DNA of 64,000 nt from NCBI GenBank assembly GCA_017255395.1, contig JAFKDC010000009.1, positions 1 through 64,000 of the forward strand. The letters run 5' to 3'. This document shows, piece by piece, positions 1 through 9,316 of this stretch (positions are counted from its first letter, which is position 1; the number at the start of each line of letters is the position of its first letter). The position numbers and the translations under genes are program-made. A model generated the notes under the pieces. It worked only from the letters and a program-made list of their open reading frames with translations. It did not search any database and was not told the origin of the DNA. Source of the DNA: Enemella evansiae (GTDB lineage: Bacteria > Pseudomonadota > Alphaproteobacteria > Rhodobacterales > Rhodobacteraceae).

Positions 1-123
1 GCTCGTCGGCTCAAAACACTCAGCGGACTCACGCCCTACGAATACATCTGCAAAATCTGGACTTCAGAGCCGAACAGCTTCATCGTCGATCCGATCCACC
101 AGATGCCGGGACTGAACACCTAG
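1..123 (+). mobile_element. 3' end of an IS481-type transposase (fragment)
   Basis: The frame is open from the window edge and ends at a TAG at 121-123. It encodes a 40-residue tail containing LSGLTPYEYICK and IHQMPGLNT, which is the characteristic C-terminal end of IS481-family DDE transposases. The rest lies outside the window, so it cannot be judged whether the element is intact. Its stop codon overlaps the stop codon of the convergent tetR gene by a few bases, and I see no obvious terminal inverted repeat after it. This suggests that the right end of the element was lost. Confidence 0.75.
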
Positions 124-737
124 GCGAAGCCGCGCACGAAGGTGTCGACGGCCTGAGCGACCGAGGCCTCGACAAGCTCCGTGGAGGGCTTGCTCACCCC
201 CAGCGTGGCGGCGAGGTGAAGGTCCCCGCGCACCGCGCCCAGGAAGTGCTCGGCGGCGATCTGCGGATCGCCGACGTTGATCGCGCCCCTGGCTTTCTGT
301 TCCCGGAAGAAGGCCGCGAGATGGCGGCTGGCGCGGCCGGGGCCGTTCTCGAAGAAGGCCCGGGCCAGCGCGGGGAAATGCGGCGCCTCGGAGATCAGGG
401 CACGGTAGAGCGCAAGACCTTCCGGCGAGAGCAGAACGGTCAGATAACCGACACCCATCTTGCGCAGCGCCTCCGACAAATCCTCGTCGTTCAAAGGCGG
501 CCTCAGCGCGGCAAGCACACGGTTCGATACATCGGCGATGATCGCTTCGAACAGCGCTTCCTTGTTGCGGAAATGGTTATAAAGCGTGCGCTTCGACCCC
601 CCGATCCGGGCGTGCACCTGATCCATGCTGGCGCGGCCATATCCCTCGTTGAGAAAGATCTCTGTCGCAACGGCGAGGATCTCGCCCCTCCTGTCCGCCC
701 TGCCGCGGGCGCGGGATGGTTCCTGCGCTGGCGCCAT
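120..737 (-). CDS. TetR-family repressor of the adjacent efflux pair
   Basis: A 205-residue protein of normal TetR length. The N-terminal helix-turn-helix is clear (about residues 30-60, with GGSKRTLYNHFRNKEALF), followed by a helical C-terminal ligand domain. The frame stays open further upstream, but I chose the ATG at 735-737 because the upstream extension is proline/arginine-rich and would run through the operator region. It is divergent from the membrane fusion protein and MFS genes, the classical arrangement for a repressor of multidrug efflux. Two GGTAC-type palindromes lie between them, so autoregulation and control of the efflux pair are likely. The inducer cannot be deduced. Confidence 0.85.
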   Translation of the reverse strand: MAPAQEPSRARGRADRRGEILAVATEIFLNEGYGRASMDQVHARIGGSKRTLYNHFRNKEALFEAIIADVSNRVLAALRPPLNDEDLSEALRKMGVGYLTVLLSPEGLALYRALISEAPHFPALARAFFENGPGRASRHLAAFFREQKARGAINVGDPQIAAEHFLGAVRGDLHLAATLGVSKPSTELVEASVAQAVDTFVRGFA

Positions 738-779
738 GTGTCGTCTCCCCGATGTCGGCCAATTCCTGAACACTTGACA

Positions 780-823
780 GGTACGGAAGCGTACCGTACC
801 CGTCAACGGTACGATATTGTACC
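780..823. promoter_or_regulatory. Paired TetR operators
   Basis: Two palindromes sit in the divergent control region: GGTACG-gaag-CGTACC at 780-795 and GGTAC-gatatt-GTACC at 808-823. Both have the same GGTAC/GTACC arms. A TTGACA hexamer at 774-779 (plus strand) and a TTGACG on the minus strand (801-806) flank the first one, so a bound TetR dimer would block promoters in either direction. Confidence 0.7.
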
Positions 824-900
824 ATCTGAAGACGCGAGGCCCCGCGCCCCTGCCCAGCGGCACGCCGCCGCTTTTCGGATCACGCGACAAGGAAACGCCA

Positions 901-2028
901 ATGACCAAGAGGCTCTTCAAGCGCATTCTACGCCTTTGCATCGCCATCTCGATTTGCGGCGCCGGGGGCCTTTACGCCTATGATTTCTGGCAGGCTGGCC
1001 GATTTGTCGTGCGCACCGAAAACGCCTATGTGCGCAGCGGTATCGTTGCGGTTGCGCCAAAGGTGCCCGGCTATGTCGTCGAGGTTGCCGTCGACGACAA
1101 TCAACGGGTGGCGGCGGGCGACCTTCTGTTCAGGATCGACGCCGCCGATTTCGAGGCGCGCCTTGCGCAAAGCCGGGCAGCCCTCGACGCGGCGCGGGCC
1201 GCGCGCATCGCCCTGAACGAGCAACACGCGCTTCAGGATGCATTGATCACCGAAGCCCGCGCCGGTCTGCGCGCCGCACAGGCCGAAGCCGGGCGCGCGG
1301 GCCGGGACCGCGCGCGCGCCAGCGCGCTGATACGGGACGGCTGGACCACCGCGCAGCGCCACGACACGGTGATTGCGATGGAAACGCGCGCCAGCGCCAG
1401 CGTGGAACAGGCCGAAGCGGGGCTGGCCGCGCAGCACCGCCGCCGTGCCGTGCTGAAGGCCGAGGCGGCCCGTCTGGATGCGGTGGCCGAACAGGCCGCC
1501 GCCCAGGTCCGCCTTGCTGAAATCGCCCTCGACGACACCACCGTCCGCGCCCCCATCTCCGGCTTTGTCGGGAACCGCCAGGTCGAGGCCGGACGCTACG
1601 CCCGCCCCGGGGCGCCCCTGTTGTCCATCGTGCCGCTTCACGAGGTCTGGGTCATCGCCAACGTCAAGGAAACGCAACTGCGACACATCACGCCGGGCCA
1701 GACCGTGACGGTTCGGGTGGATTCCCTTGGCGGCCCCGAAATCGCTGGCCGGGTCGACAGTTTTGCCCCCGCCAGCGGCGCCGAGTTCAGCCTGCTGCCG
1801 CCCGACAACGCCACGGGTAATTTCGTCCGCGTCGTGCAGCGCATCCCCGTCAAGATCCTGCTCGACCACCAGAATGACGCGGTCAACGGTCTTAGGCCGG
1901 GCATGTCGGCGCGGGTCGCGATCCACACCCGTGGCGCCGACGCCGGGGCCATGCCCACGCTTCTTGACATGGCCCGGGCGCTCGTCGCCGAGCAGGCGCC
2001 AGAGGCGCCAACCAGAGCCATCCGATGA
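901..2028 (+). CDS. EmrA/HlyD-type membrane fusion protein
   Basis: A 375-residue periplasmic adaptor of a tripartite or bipartite drug efflux pump. One N-terminal membrane helix (about residues 8-26) is followed by a biotinyl-lipoyl-like half (VAPKVPGYVVEVAVDDNQRV), a long Ala/Arg-rich coiled-coil hairpin (about residues 85-200), and the second lipoyl half plus beta-barrel (TVRAPISGFVGNRQV). The start is the ATG preceded by AAGGAA. The stop overlaps the start of the MFS gene in an ATGA, indicating translational coupling. EmrA-like by partner and order; the substrate is unknown. Confidence 0.88.
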   Translation: MTKRLFKRILRLCIAISICGAGGLYAYDFWQAGRFVVRTENAYVRSGIVAVAPKVPGYVVEVAVDDNQRVAAGDLLFRIDAADFEARLAQSRAALDAARAARIALNEQHALQDALITEARAGLRAAQAEAGRAGRDRARASALIRDGWTTAQRHDTVIAMETRASASVEQAEAGLAAQHRRRAVLKAEAARLDAVAEQAAAQVRLAEIALDDTTVRAPISGFVGNRQVEAGRYARPGAPLLSIVPLHEVWVIANVKETQLRHITPGQTVTVRVDSLGGPEIAGRVDSFAPASGAEFSLLPPDNATGNFVRVVQRIPVKILLDHQNDAVNGLRPGMSARVAIHTRGADAGAMPTLLDMARALVAEQAPEAPTRAIR

Positions 2029-3665
2029 ATGCCCCGGAGCGCATTGCGCATGGGTCCGGGCCAAACCCGGTCCTCAGGCCAGATGCGGCGCCCCCGGCGC
2101 GTGTTCAGCCGGAAATCACGGGCATGGCCCGATGGATCATCGCGATCGGTCTGACGCTTGCTGTCGGGATGGATGCGCTCAATGGGACGATCTTTTCGAT
2201 GGCACGGCCCCACATCATGGGCGATACCGGCGCAACATCCGACGAAGCGGCCTGGGTCAACCACGGCTACCTGATGGCCAAGGTCGCCTGCCTGCCCGCC
2301 GCCGCCTGGATGGCCGACCGGTTCGGTGAGACACGCGCCTTTCTGTGGTCGCTGGCGATCATCGTGGCAACCTCTGTCCTCTGCGCATCGACGACGGATC
2401 TGGCCCCCTTTGTCGTGGCCCGGGTCGCGCAAGGCGCCGGGGGCGCCGGGTTGCTCGTCGCCGCACAGACCCTTCTGTTCCGCCTCTTTCCGGACAGCAA
2501 GCAGGGGCTGGTCCAGGCGCTCTATGCGCTTGGCGCGGTCATGGCGCCCACCAGCCTGGCCCCGGCGGTTCAGGGCTGGCTTACCGATCATATCGCGTGG
2601 ACATGGGTTTTCCGACTCAATCCCGGTCTCGCGCTGGTCTCGCTTCTGTGCCTCGCCCCGTTCCGGCAGAGGCTGCCAAATACCCGGCGGTCAGGGCAAT
2701 CCTTCGACTGGATCGGGTTCGGTCTCTTCGCCCTTGCCATGGCGGCGCTTGTCTATGTCCTGCTCGAAGGGGCGCGGTGGCACTGGTTTCAGACGCCCCA
2801 CATCGCGTTATGGGCGACGGTCGGCACCGCGGCGCTGGCGCTTGTCACCGGACGACTGATCCTTGGCAAATCCCCTTCGGGATTCTTCGAGCGCTCGGTC
2901 TTCGGAAACGCACATTTCGCCTTTGGCTTCTTCGTCAGCTTCGTCGCCGGGTTCATTCTGTTCGGAAGCGCTTTCTTGATACCCGCTTTCGCGCTCAACG
3001 TCCTCGGGATGCCGCCTGCGGATGCCGGGGCGCTGCTTCTGCCCTCCAGCCTCGCCCTCGGTTGCGGGCTGCTGATCGCCGGCTATCTCATCACCGTCAG
3101 GGCCTTCGATCCGTTCCGGTTCGTGCCGCTGGGTGTCGGTCTGGTGATTGCCGCGATGTGGATGCTCTCGCGGTCGAACCTCGACAGCGGGGCCCATGAC
3201 CTATGGGCCGGGCTGCTGCTGCGCGGGCTGGGCCTTGGGTTCCTGTTTCTCGCCATCACCCTCATCACGCTCAACGATCTGAAACCTGCGCATACGGCCT
3301 CTGGCGTTGCCCTGTTCAATCTTGGCCGCCAGATGGGCGGGATCATCGGGATCTCGTTTCTGACCACCTATCTCGACCGGCAGATCGCAGTGAACCGCCG
3401 TGTCCTGATCGAAAACGTCAATCCCGCAAGCCTGCCATTCCAGGAACGCCAGGCCGCGTTGTCCGAAGCACTGACCGGTCGCGGCCTCAATCCGGGTCTC
3501 GCCGACGAAGGGGCCGCAACGCTCATCGGGCACGGCATTCAAGCGCAGGTCGCCGCACTTTCGTTCAACGAAGCCTTCTTCTCGCTGATCGGGCTGTTCG
3601 TCGTCGCCATTCCGCTGATTGTCGCGTTCAAACTGCTTCAGAAACTGACAGGCTGGAGCGGCTGA
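2025..3665 (+). CDS. DHA2-type MFS multidrug transporter (EmrB-like)
   Basis: A 546-residue, strongly hydrophobic protein with the 14-helix pattern of the DHA2 drug:H+ antiporter family. Recognisable features are the cytoplasmic loop motif WMADRFGETRAF after helix 2 and the helix-4/5 segment GAGGAGLLV. It starts inside the end of the membrane fusion gene and is surely its pump partner. A cytosolic N-terminal extension of about 35 residues precedes the first helix. No outer-membrane TolC-type gene lies nearby, so a housekeeping one would be needed. Confidence 0.9.
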   Translation: MNAPERIAHGSGPNPVLRPDAAPPARVQPEITGMARWIIAIGLTLAVGMDALNGTIFSMARPHIMGDTGATSDEAAWVNHGYLMAKVACLPAAAWMADRFGETRAFLWSLAIIVATSVLCASTTDLAPFVVARVAQGAGGAGLLVAAQTLLFRLFPDSKQGLVQALYALGAVMAPTSLAPAVQGWLTDHIAWTWVFRLNPGLALVSLLCLAPFRQRLPNTRRSGQSFDWIGFGLFALAMAALVYVLLEGARWHWFQTPHIALWATVGTAALALVTGRLILGKSPSGFFERSVFGNAHFAFGFFVSFVAGFILFGSAFLIPAFALNVLGMPPADAGALLLPSSLALGCGLLIAGYLITVRAFDPFRFVPLGVGLVIAAMWMLSRSNLDSGAHDLWAGLLLRGLGLGFLFLAITLITLNDLKPAHTASGVALFNLGRQMGGIIGISFLTTYLDRQIAVNRRVLIENVNPASLPFQERQAALSEALTGRGLNPGLADEGAATLIGHGIQAQVAALSFNEAFFSLIGLFVVAIPLIVAFKLLQKLTGWSG

Positions 3666-3748
3666 GAGCGGGTTACGGGGCCTTCATGCAGGATCGAGAT
3701 CTGTGCAGGGCCATACGCGGCAACATCTGTATTTACCTCCGAGAGACA

Positions 3749-5053
3749 TCAGGACGGCCGGACCTTATCGAAGAATTCGGTGAACATGTCCGCACCGGCC
3801 AACGGGCGGGAGGCCGCGGAAAGCGCGACCGAAAGGCCGATGGCAGAAGACACCGGGTTGTGCCGGTCGCGCGTTTCTCCTGCATTGAGGTTCATGACCA
3901 GTGTCGGAGACAGGAAAAGTCCGGTGCGGATGACGTCTTCCCAGTCGTCGGGAAGCAGGTCTTTGTCTTTCAGGCAGCGCAGCCAGGGCGCCCAGAACGC
4001 GCGCGCCTTGGCCTCGATCAGAGCGGCGCGGACGGGGCCGGGCCGCCAGTCGGTGTCAAAGTGCAGAGCGCCGCCCTCCAACCGCACGCTGGCGGTAAAG
4101 GCCTGTTGCGCCATCTCGGGATTGTAGAGCCAGAAGGGATGGGCAAAGACATTGTGGAAGGTCGACTTCACCTCGGCCAGCAGTGAGGGCACTTTGTTGC
4201 CCGCGAAAGCGGGATCGAAGAAGGACAGGCGATCATGCGCCGTGCCACGTTCGTACCAGACGTTGGCATTATGCGCGTCGCCATGGGCGACGATGCCCCC
4301 GGCATCGGCGGTGTGAGCCGGTGCATATCGGTCGTGGGCGAAATCGAACGCGTCCTGCAAGGTCCGGGAGTAGGTCAGCCCGTTGACGACCACCGGCGCA
4401 TCGGCAATGTCCTCCCACTGAAGGGAAACCCCGTTCGGAAAGTCGAAACGCTTGCCGTGGTAGAATTTCCTGAACCGGCCGCCGGGATAGGTTCCCCCGG
4501 GCAGATCGATGAGACGCTCGTAAAAAAGCCGATGGATCGGCTCCATGGCCGCCTCTTCGGGCGTAACGGGCGAAAGGGTTTCCCGCGCGACCTTAAGGAT
4601 GCGCCGGTTCAACTCGGCTTCGGCCTCTGCCGCGCGGGCGATGGCCGCGTCGTCCGGTCTCTGGTCCAGCTCTAAAAGCACATCGGAGAAGCGCGGGTCA
4701 GAGCGGCGTTTGTAGACCAGCAGCTGCTCTCCCGGCAGGGTCGACATATGAACCGGCTGGTCCACGGGCAGGCCCGCGCTTGAAAGGATGTCGGCGCGGT
4801 AATACTCGCCTGTCATTTCCTCCTCGCCTTCCTCCTGGTGGAATTTGAAGAAGAAATCCTGCGTCCCGGACCGGAAGAAGCCGTTGAGGGAGTTCAGCGA
4901 ATATTGGTCGACATTGATCCTTAGATCAGACACCGGGATGTCGAACAATTCGGCGATGAAGCCTTCCAGCAGCTGCGCCGCTCTGGCCGTATCCTGCAAC
5001 GCCACGGCGCGGATCTCAGCTGTTCTGGAAGGGGTTTTCCGTTCAATCGGCAT
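3749..5053 (-). CDS. Kinase-fold protein, aminoglycoside/choline phosphotransferase-like
   Basis: A 434-residue protein whose C-terminal half carries the APH/choline-kinase catalytic signature: H257-G-D259 followed by N264 (HGDAHNANVW) and the metal-binding aspartate D280 in FFDPAFAG. A glycine-loop-like segment (SLNSLNG, residues 52-58) and a candidate ATP-anchoring lysine K70 lie in the N-terminal lobe. It is longer than resistance APH enzymes (about 270 residues). It is the last gene of the long minus-strand operon, 5 bp after the alcohol dehydrogenase, so a metabolic kinase acting on the imported compound or a breakdown product is more likely than antibiotic resistance. The ATG at 5051-5053 was chosen because the upstream frame is the antisense of the dehydrogenase gene. 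The substrate is unknown. Confidence 0.65.
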   Translation of the reverse strand: MPIERKTPSRTAEIRAVALQDTARAAQLLEGFIAELFDIPVSDLRINVDQYSLNSLNGFFRSGTQDFFFKFHQEEGEEEMTGEYYRADILSSAGLPVDQPVHMSTLPGEQLLVYKRRSDPRFSDVLLELDQRPDDAAIARAAEAEAELNRRILKVARETLSPVTPEEAAMEPIHRLFYERLIDLPGGTYPGGRFRKFYHGKRFDFPNGVSLQWEDIADAPVVVNGLTYSRTLQDAFDFAHDRYAPAHTADAGGIVAHGDAHNANVWYERGTAHDRLSFFDPAFAGNKVPSLLAEVKSTFHNVFAHPFWLYNPEMAQQAFTASVRLEGGALHFDTDWRPGPVRAALIEAKARAFWAPWLRCLKDKDLLPDDWEDVIRTGLFLSPTLVMNLNAGETRDRHNPVSSAIGLSVALSAASRPLAGADMFTEFFDKVRPS

Positions 5054-5058
5054 ATTGA

Positions 5059-6048
5059 TTATCCTACGTGAATAAGGGTCTTGATGCCCGCCGCCCTGCC
5101 CGCGAGAAGCGTCTCGTAGGCGGCGGGAACAGCGTCCAGACCGATGGTATCGGCGATGAAGGGATCGAGGTGATCCTTCAGATCGGGCAGCATCGCGGCG
5201 GCTTCGGTCAACTCGTCCCCGAAGGCATGGCACCCGATCAGCGCGATCTCCCGTTCGACGAGATGCACAGGGTCGATGATCTCTGCGGGCTTGCCGATGC
5301 CCACCAGGCCGAGGCGGCTCGCCCCGGCAATCGCGTGCAGAAGCCCGCGAATGACATGCGCGTTGCCCGTCGTGTCGATTGCGAAGCGAAAGCGGCGGTC
5401 TGGCAGGTCCTCCAGGGTCGTCACCGAGGCGCCGGTGGCTTCGGCGACCACGGCGCTGCGCCCGGCATTCTGGTCGATGATCCGTACCGGATGTCCCTTC
5501 CGGGTTGCCAGCAGGGTTACAAGGGCGCCGATGGGCCCGCAGCCTGCTACGACGAGATCCGCGCCATCCGGCACGGACACAAGGTTCAGCGCATGCAGGG
5601 CGACGGCAAGGGGCTCGGCCATGGCGAGGAAGCGGTGCGCAACGCCCTCCGGCGCCTTGATCACATTTCGGGCCGGGATCGTCACGGCTTCGGCGAAACC
5701 TCCGTCAATGACCTCGCCAAGGAACCCCAGCGCGGCGCAGACCTGCCCCACACCGTCGAGACAGGCGTCGCAGGTGCCGCAGATATGACGACTGTCGACC
5801 ACCACACGATCCCCGGGGGCGACGTGATCGACGCCGGAGCCGATGGCCGTCACGGTGCCAGAGAATTCGTGACCCGCGACAGAGGGCGCACGGGTGATCC
5901 ATGCGCCGGTCTTGTAGTTGTGCAGGTCGGAACCGCAGATCCCCGCGACCGCGACCGAAAGCGTGACTTCCCTGTCTTCCGGCGGGAGCGGCGCGGGAAC
6001 CTGCTCAAAGCGCAAATCCCCGACACCGTGGAGACGGATCGCTTTCAT
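5059..6048 (-). CDS. Zinc-dependent medium-chain alcohol/polyol dehydrogenase
   Basis: A 329-residue MDR enzyme. The catalytic zinc ligands are visible as C38 (GICGSDLH) and H60-E61 (AGHEFSG). The structural zinc cysteines are C90, C93, C96 and C104, and a glycine-rich Rossmann stretch (VAGCGPIGALV) binds NAD. Closest in flavour to sorbitol/threonine dehydrogenases. Its start codon overlaps the stop of the histidinol-dehydrogenase-like gene by one base, so the two are translationally coupled. The pairing resembles HpsP beside HpsN in sulfopropanediol degradation, but the substrate is not determined. Confidence 0.85.
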   Translation of the reverse strand: MKAIRLHGVGDLRFEQVPAPLPPEDREVTLSVAVAGICGSDLHNYKTGAWITRAPSVAGHEFSGTVTAIGSGVDHVAPGDRVVVDSRHICGTCDACLDGVGQVCAALGFLGEVIDGGFAEAVTIPARNVIKAPEGVAHRFLAMAEPLAVALHALNLVSVPDGADLVVAGCGPIGALVTLLATRKGHPVRIIDQNAGRSAVVAEATGASVTTLEDLPDRRFRFAIDTTGNAHVIRGLLHAIAGASRLGLVGIGKPAEIIDPVHLVEREIALIGCHAFGDELTEAAAMLPDLKDHLDPFIADTIGLDAVPAAYETLLAGRAAGIKTLIHVG

Positions 6049-7376
6049 CAGATGTCCTTCAGGTACTCGAGCCGCAGGTCACTGACCGCATTGGCATGGG
6101 ACGAGAAGCCTTCGTATTCCGCGAGGGTTTTCGCCGCCGCCGCCATTTCGGGATAGCCCTTGGCGGTCACGTAGCCGACCGAACTGCGGCGAATGAAATC
6201 GGTCACCGACAGCGGACCATAGGTGTTGGCCCCCTTCGAGGTCGGCAGCACTGCGTTCGGACCAAGGGCAAAGTTGCCGATGGAAACCGGCGTATGAGTC
6301 CCCATCAGGATCTCCGAGGCTTCGGTGATCTCGCCCAGATAGTCGAAGGGTTTGGTCGACAGGATCTCCAGATGTTCCGGGGCATATTCGTTTACAAAGG
6401 CAATCGCGTCTTCCATCGAATCAGCCAGGATCAGTCCGCCGGACGCCCCCGACAGCACGGTCTGCGAGAACGCGACCCGTTGCGGCGTCATCCTGGCCCA
6501 AAGCTCGGGCAGCGTGGCCAGCGCTTCGTCGAGCACCCGCTGCGAGGGGGTGACGAGCCAGGCGGAACTGTCGGGGCCGTGCTCGGCCTCGATCAGCAGG
6601 TCCAGCGCCGCCAGGCGGCCCGACACGGTATCATCGGCCAGGATCATGCCTTCCGAGGGCCCCGCGGGCAGTCCCGGGTCAATCATCCCGGCCAACAGGC
6701 GCTTGGCGGCAACCACCCAGGGGCTGCCGGGGCCGACGATCTTCTGGGCCTTCCTGACCGTTTCGGTGCCAAAAGCCGCCGCCGCCACGGCCTGGGCCCC
6801 GCCGCATTTGTAGACGGTTTCAACACCCGCGATGCGCGCCGCGACCAGCGTCGCCGCATCAATCGTGCCATCCTTTCCCGGAGGGGTGAAGATCGCCAGG
6901 TTCGGCACTTTGGCGACCACGCCCGGCACGGCGGTCATCATGGTGACCGACGGGAACGACCCCTTGCCGCGCGGGACGTAAAGGGCAACGGAATTGATCG
7001 GCAGGTAGCGATCCCCCGCAAAGGCACCGGGGCGGACCTCTTTCATCCACATCGGTTCGGGGGCCTGCTCTTCGTGGAAGCTGCGGATGTTGCCGATGCC
7101 AAATCGGATTGCCTCGATCACCTTGTCGTCGACCAGCTCGAATGCGGCATCGAATTCCGCCTCTGACACCTGAAGTGTCTCGGCGGTCAGTCCCTCGGCG
7201 CCGTCGTACTGCTGGCCGAAACGAACCAGGGCGGCGTCGCCTTCGGTTTTCACCGCCTCAATGATCGGCTGTACCTTGTCGAGGAAAAAGGAGAGATCGG
7301 CCTCGGACCGGCGGATAAGCGCGGCACGCTCGGCTTTGCCGAGGCCCGCCAACTTTTGAATGTTGACGTCAGACAT
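6048..7376 (-). CDS. Histidinol-dehydrogenase-family oxidoreductase with altered substrate site
   Basis: A 442-residue member of the HisD family with the full fold ([28 protein letters not shown]). The catalytic pair E334-H335 (APEHLEI) is kept, as are H266, E422 and H427. However, the E. coli HisD zinc ligand Q259 is E263 here, D360 is N368, and the substrate-contacting H367 is A375 ([13 protein letters not shown] against the usual GDYxSGxNHVLPT). It is therefore probably not the biosynthetic HisD and may not use histidinol. The family also includes HpsN, which oxidises sulfopropanediol to sulfolactate by the same four-electron chemistry. The genomic context is catabolic: it follows an ABC importer and is coupled to a Zn alcohol dehydrogenase. 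Confidence 0.85.
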   Translation of the reverse strand: MSDVNIQKLAGLGKAERAALIRRSEADLSFFLDKVQPIIEAVKTEGDAALVRFGQQYDGAEGLTAETLQVSEAEFDAAFELVDDKVIEAIRFGIGNIRSFHEEQAPEPMWMKEVRPGAFAGDRYLPINSVALYVPRGKGSFPSVTMMTAVPGVVAKVPNLAIFTPPGKDGTIDAATLVAARIAGVETVYKCGGAQAVAAAAFGTETVRKAQKIVGPGSPWVVAAKRLLAGMIDPGLPAGPSEGMILADDTVSGRLAALDLLIEAEHGPDSSAWLVTPSQRVLDEALATLPELWARMTPQRVAFSQTVLSGASGGLILADSMEDAIAFVNEYAPEHLEILSTKPFDYLGEITEASEILMGTHTPVSIGNFALGPNAVLPTSKGANTYGPLSVTDFIRRSSVGYVTAKGYPEMAAAAKTLAEYEGFSSHANAVSDLRLEYLKDI

Positions 7377-7434
7377 GACAGATCCTTTCGTTAAGATCGT
7401 AAGAGAGGCCGCGACCAGAAAGGCCGGACAACCG

Positions 7435-8232
7435 TCATTTTGATTTCAGGAAAATTTCGAGGCCCACGAGGCGATCCAGCAGCCACACCGCGAACAGCGC
7501 GAGCACCACGAAGACAGAGGACACAGCAGCCAGATCGGGCGTGATGATCGAGCGGATATTGTTGTAGATCTGGACCGGCAGGGTCACCGTCCGCGCATCG
7601 GTCAGAAGCAGCGAGACAAGAAACTCGCTCATCGCCAGAACGAACATCAAGAGCCCGCCCGTGATGACACCCGGCATGACACCCGGAAGGGTGACGAACC
7701 AGAAGGTCTCGAACCGCCCTGCCCCACAGCTTGACGCCGCAAGTTCCAGATCGCCATCGAGCGCCCCGGCCGAAGACGAGACCGACCAGATAATGAACGG
7801 CAGGTTGATCACCGCAAGCGCCACACCCACGGGCCAGAGGCTGCCCAGCACGCGCCATTCCCCGAAGATCAGCATCATCCCGATGCCCGAGCCGATCAGC
7901 GGCACGGTGAAAGGCAGCAGCAGGTAGATCTGGATCGCATTGGCAAAACGCAGCTTGAAGCGCGACAGGGCAAGACCGGCAAGCGTGCCCACGGGCACAG
8001 AGACGATGAGACAAACGGTCGAGACGATCAGGGAACGGACAAAGGCCTGCTGAAGGTCACGCGCAAGGGCGATCTTCTCGTACCATTTCAGGGTGAAGCC
8101 TTCGGGCGGGAAGGAAATCATATTGGCGTTGGTGAAAGACGCCCCGACGACGATCACCGTGGGGACCGACAGGATGAGGATACAGAACCAGACAAGCGCC
8201 CAGAACAGAATGCGCTGCGATCTAGAGGTCAT
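7435..8232 (-). CDS. ABC transporter inner-membrane permease (PotC-like)
   Basis: A 265-residue protein with about six membrane helices and the EAA-type loop of binding-protein-dependent permeases (ELAASSCGAGRFETFWFVTLP). It starts within the last codons of the other permease (4-bp overlap), so a heterodimeric channel is expected. It resembles PotC/YdcV of the polyamine/opine-type (PAAT-unrelated) importer class. It is followed after 58 bp by the histidinol-dehydrogenase-like gene. Confidence 0.88.
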   Translation of the reverse strand: MTSRSQRILFWALVWFCILILSVPTVIVVGASFTNANMISFPPEGFTLKWYEKIALARDLQQAFVRSLIVSTVCLIVSVPVGTLAGLALSRFKLRFANAIQIYLLLPFTVPLIGSGIGMMLIFGEWRVLGSLWPVGVALAVINLPFIIWSVSSSAGALDGDLELAASSCGAGRFETFWFVTLPGVMPGVITGGLLMFVLAMSEFLVSLLLTDARTVTLPVQIYNNIRSIITPDLAAVSSVFVVLALFAVWLLDRLVGLEIFLKSK

Positions 8233-9194
8233 TTCTTGCCTCCCATACCAAGCGTCCCCGCGCCGAAGATCGAGATGACGACCCCGACGATGACTGAACC
8301 GAGGACCACGAGCAGCAATGCGAGTGCGGCCCCAAGACCCTGATCCGCGGTCCGGAAGAACTGGTCATAGATTGCGTTGGCTATAAAATCCTGCGAGCCG
8401 CCGCCCAGCATGGCAGGCATGGCGAAATCGGTCAGCGCCAGCGTGCCCACGACCAGCCCCGCCCCGATCAGGCCCGGCTTGGCCATCGGGATGACAACAT
8501 GGCGGAAGCTTTGCAGCCAGTTGGCCCCCAGCGACGAGGCCGCGGATTCGGTCTCGCGCGGGATCGCGGTCATGGCGGGCGCAAGCATCAGAACCGCGAA
8601 GGGCAGCATGTACTGCACCAGGCCAAAGACCACGGCGGGGAAGTTGAACAGCAGGCGCATCGGCTCGACCCCGACAAGGCCAAGCGCATTATTGGCGACA
8701 CCGGTGGTGCCGAGAATGATAAGAAGCCCGTAGGCCCGCACGACCTGGCCGATGAAGAAGGGCAGGAAAAGCGTGACGAGAAGCGCCTTGCGCACAGCCG
8801 AGCGTGTTGTGCGCACCATGATATAGGCATAGGGCAGCGCCAGCAGCAGCGTGAAGAAAACGGTCAGCCCGGCGGCGAACACGGACCGGGTGATCACACG
8901 GCCATAGGTCGCGCTCTCCATCACCGTTTGGTAGTTCTCCAGCGTATAGGCCTCGGACGGCAGGAAGGTCGCCCGGTCGAGCGTATGAAGCGAACTCTCC
9001 GCCATTTCGACCAGGCCAAGCACCAGAAGACCGACCAGCAACAGAGCGGGCATGATCAGCGCCCAACCGGTGTAAGGAGCCATGCGGGCGGGCCAGAAGC
9101 GGTCCAGACCATTGTTCAATGCATCCATGATGCGCCAGCGCAACGGGTATCTGAAAGTGGTCTGGTGATCGTCCTTGGACGGGCTCTCGGGCAT
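8229..9194 (-). CDS. ABC transporter inner-membrane permease (PotB-like)
   Basis: A 321-residue permease with six or more hydrophobic helices and the EAA loop SAASSLGANWLQSFRHVVIP. The frame is open to 9353, but the segment before the ATG at 9192-9194 is arginine/proline-rich and unlike a permease N-terminus. A GGAA element precedes the chosen ATG, and an internal ATG about 22 codons later is a weaker alternative. It lies 122 bp after the binding-protein gene; that gap holds no clear gene or strong terminator. Confidence 0.83.
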   Translation of the reverse strand: MPESPSKDDHQTTFRYPLRWRIMDALNNGLDRFWPARMAPYTGWALIMPALLLVGLLVLGLVEMAESSLHTLDRATFLPSEAYTLENYQTVMESATYGRVITRSVFAAGLTVFFTLLLALPYAYIMVRTTRSAVRKALLVTLFLPFFIGQVVRAYGLLIILGTTGVANNALGLVGVEPMRLLFNFPAVVFGLVQYMLPFAVLMLAPAMTAIPRETESAASSLGANWLQSFRHVVIPMAKPGLIGAGLVVGTLALTDFAMPAMLGGGSQDFIANAIYDQFFRTADQGLGAALALLLVVLGSVIVGVVISIFGAGTLGMGGKK

Positions 9195-9316
9195 TGCGGC
9201 GTTCCGGTGTCTGGGTGGGATCGTCTGGCCGCGCATCACCCTGCAAGGAAGGGCGTCGCGCGGCCTTGGGCAGGATGGGGCGAGGACCCCGATCCTGATG
9301 TGCAGGGCCCCTAGCC

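Noticed and set aside
3749-5053. Aminoglycoside resistance gene
   Set aside because: The catalytic motif fits, but length and catabolic operon position argue for a metabolic kinase.
6048-7376. Calling the HisD-like gene the biosynthetic hisD
   Set aside because: Key zinc and substrate residues differ and it lies in an ABC importer operon rather than with other his genes.
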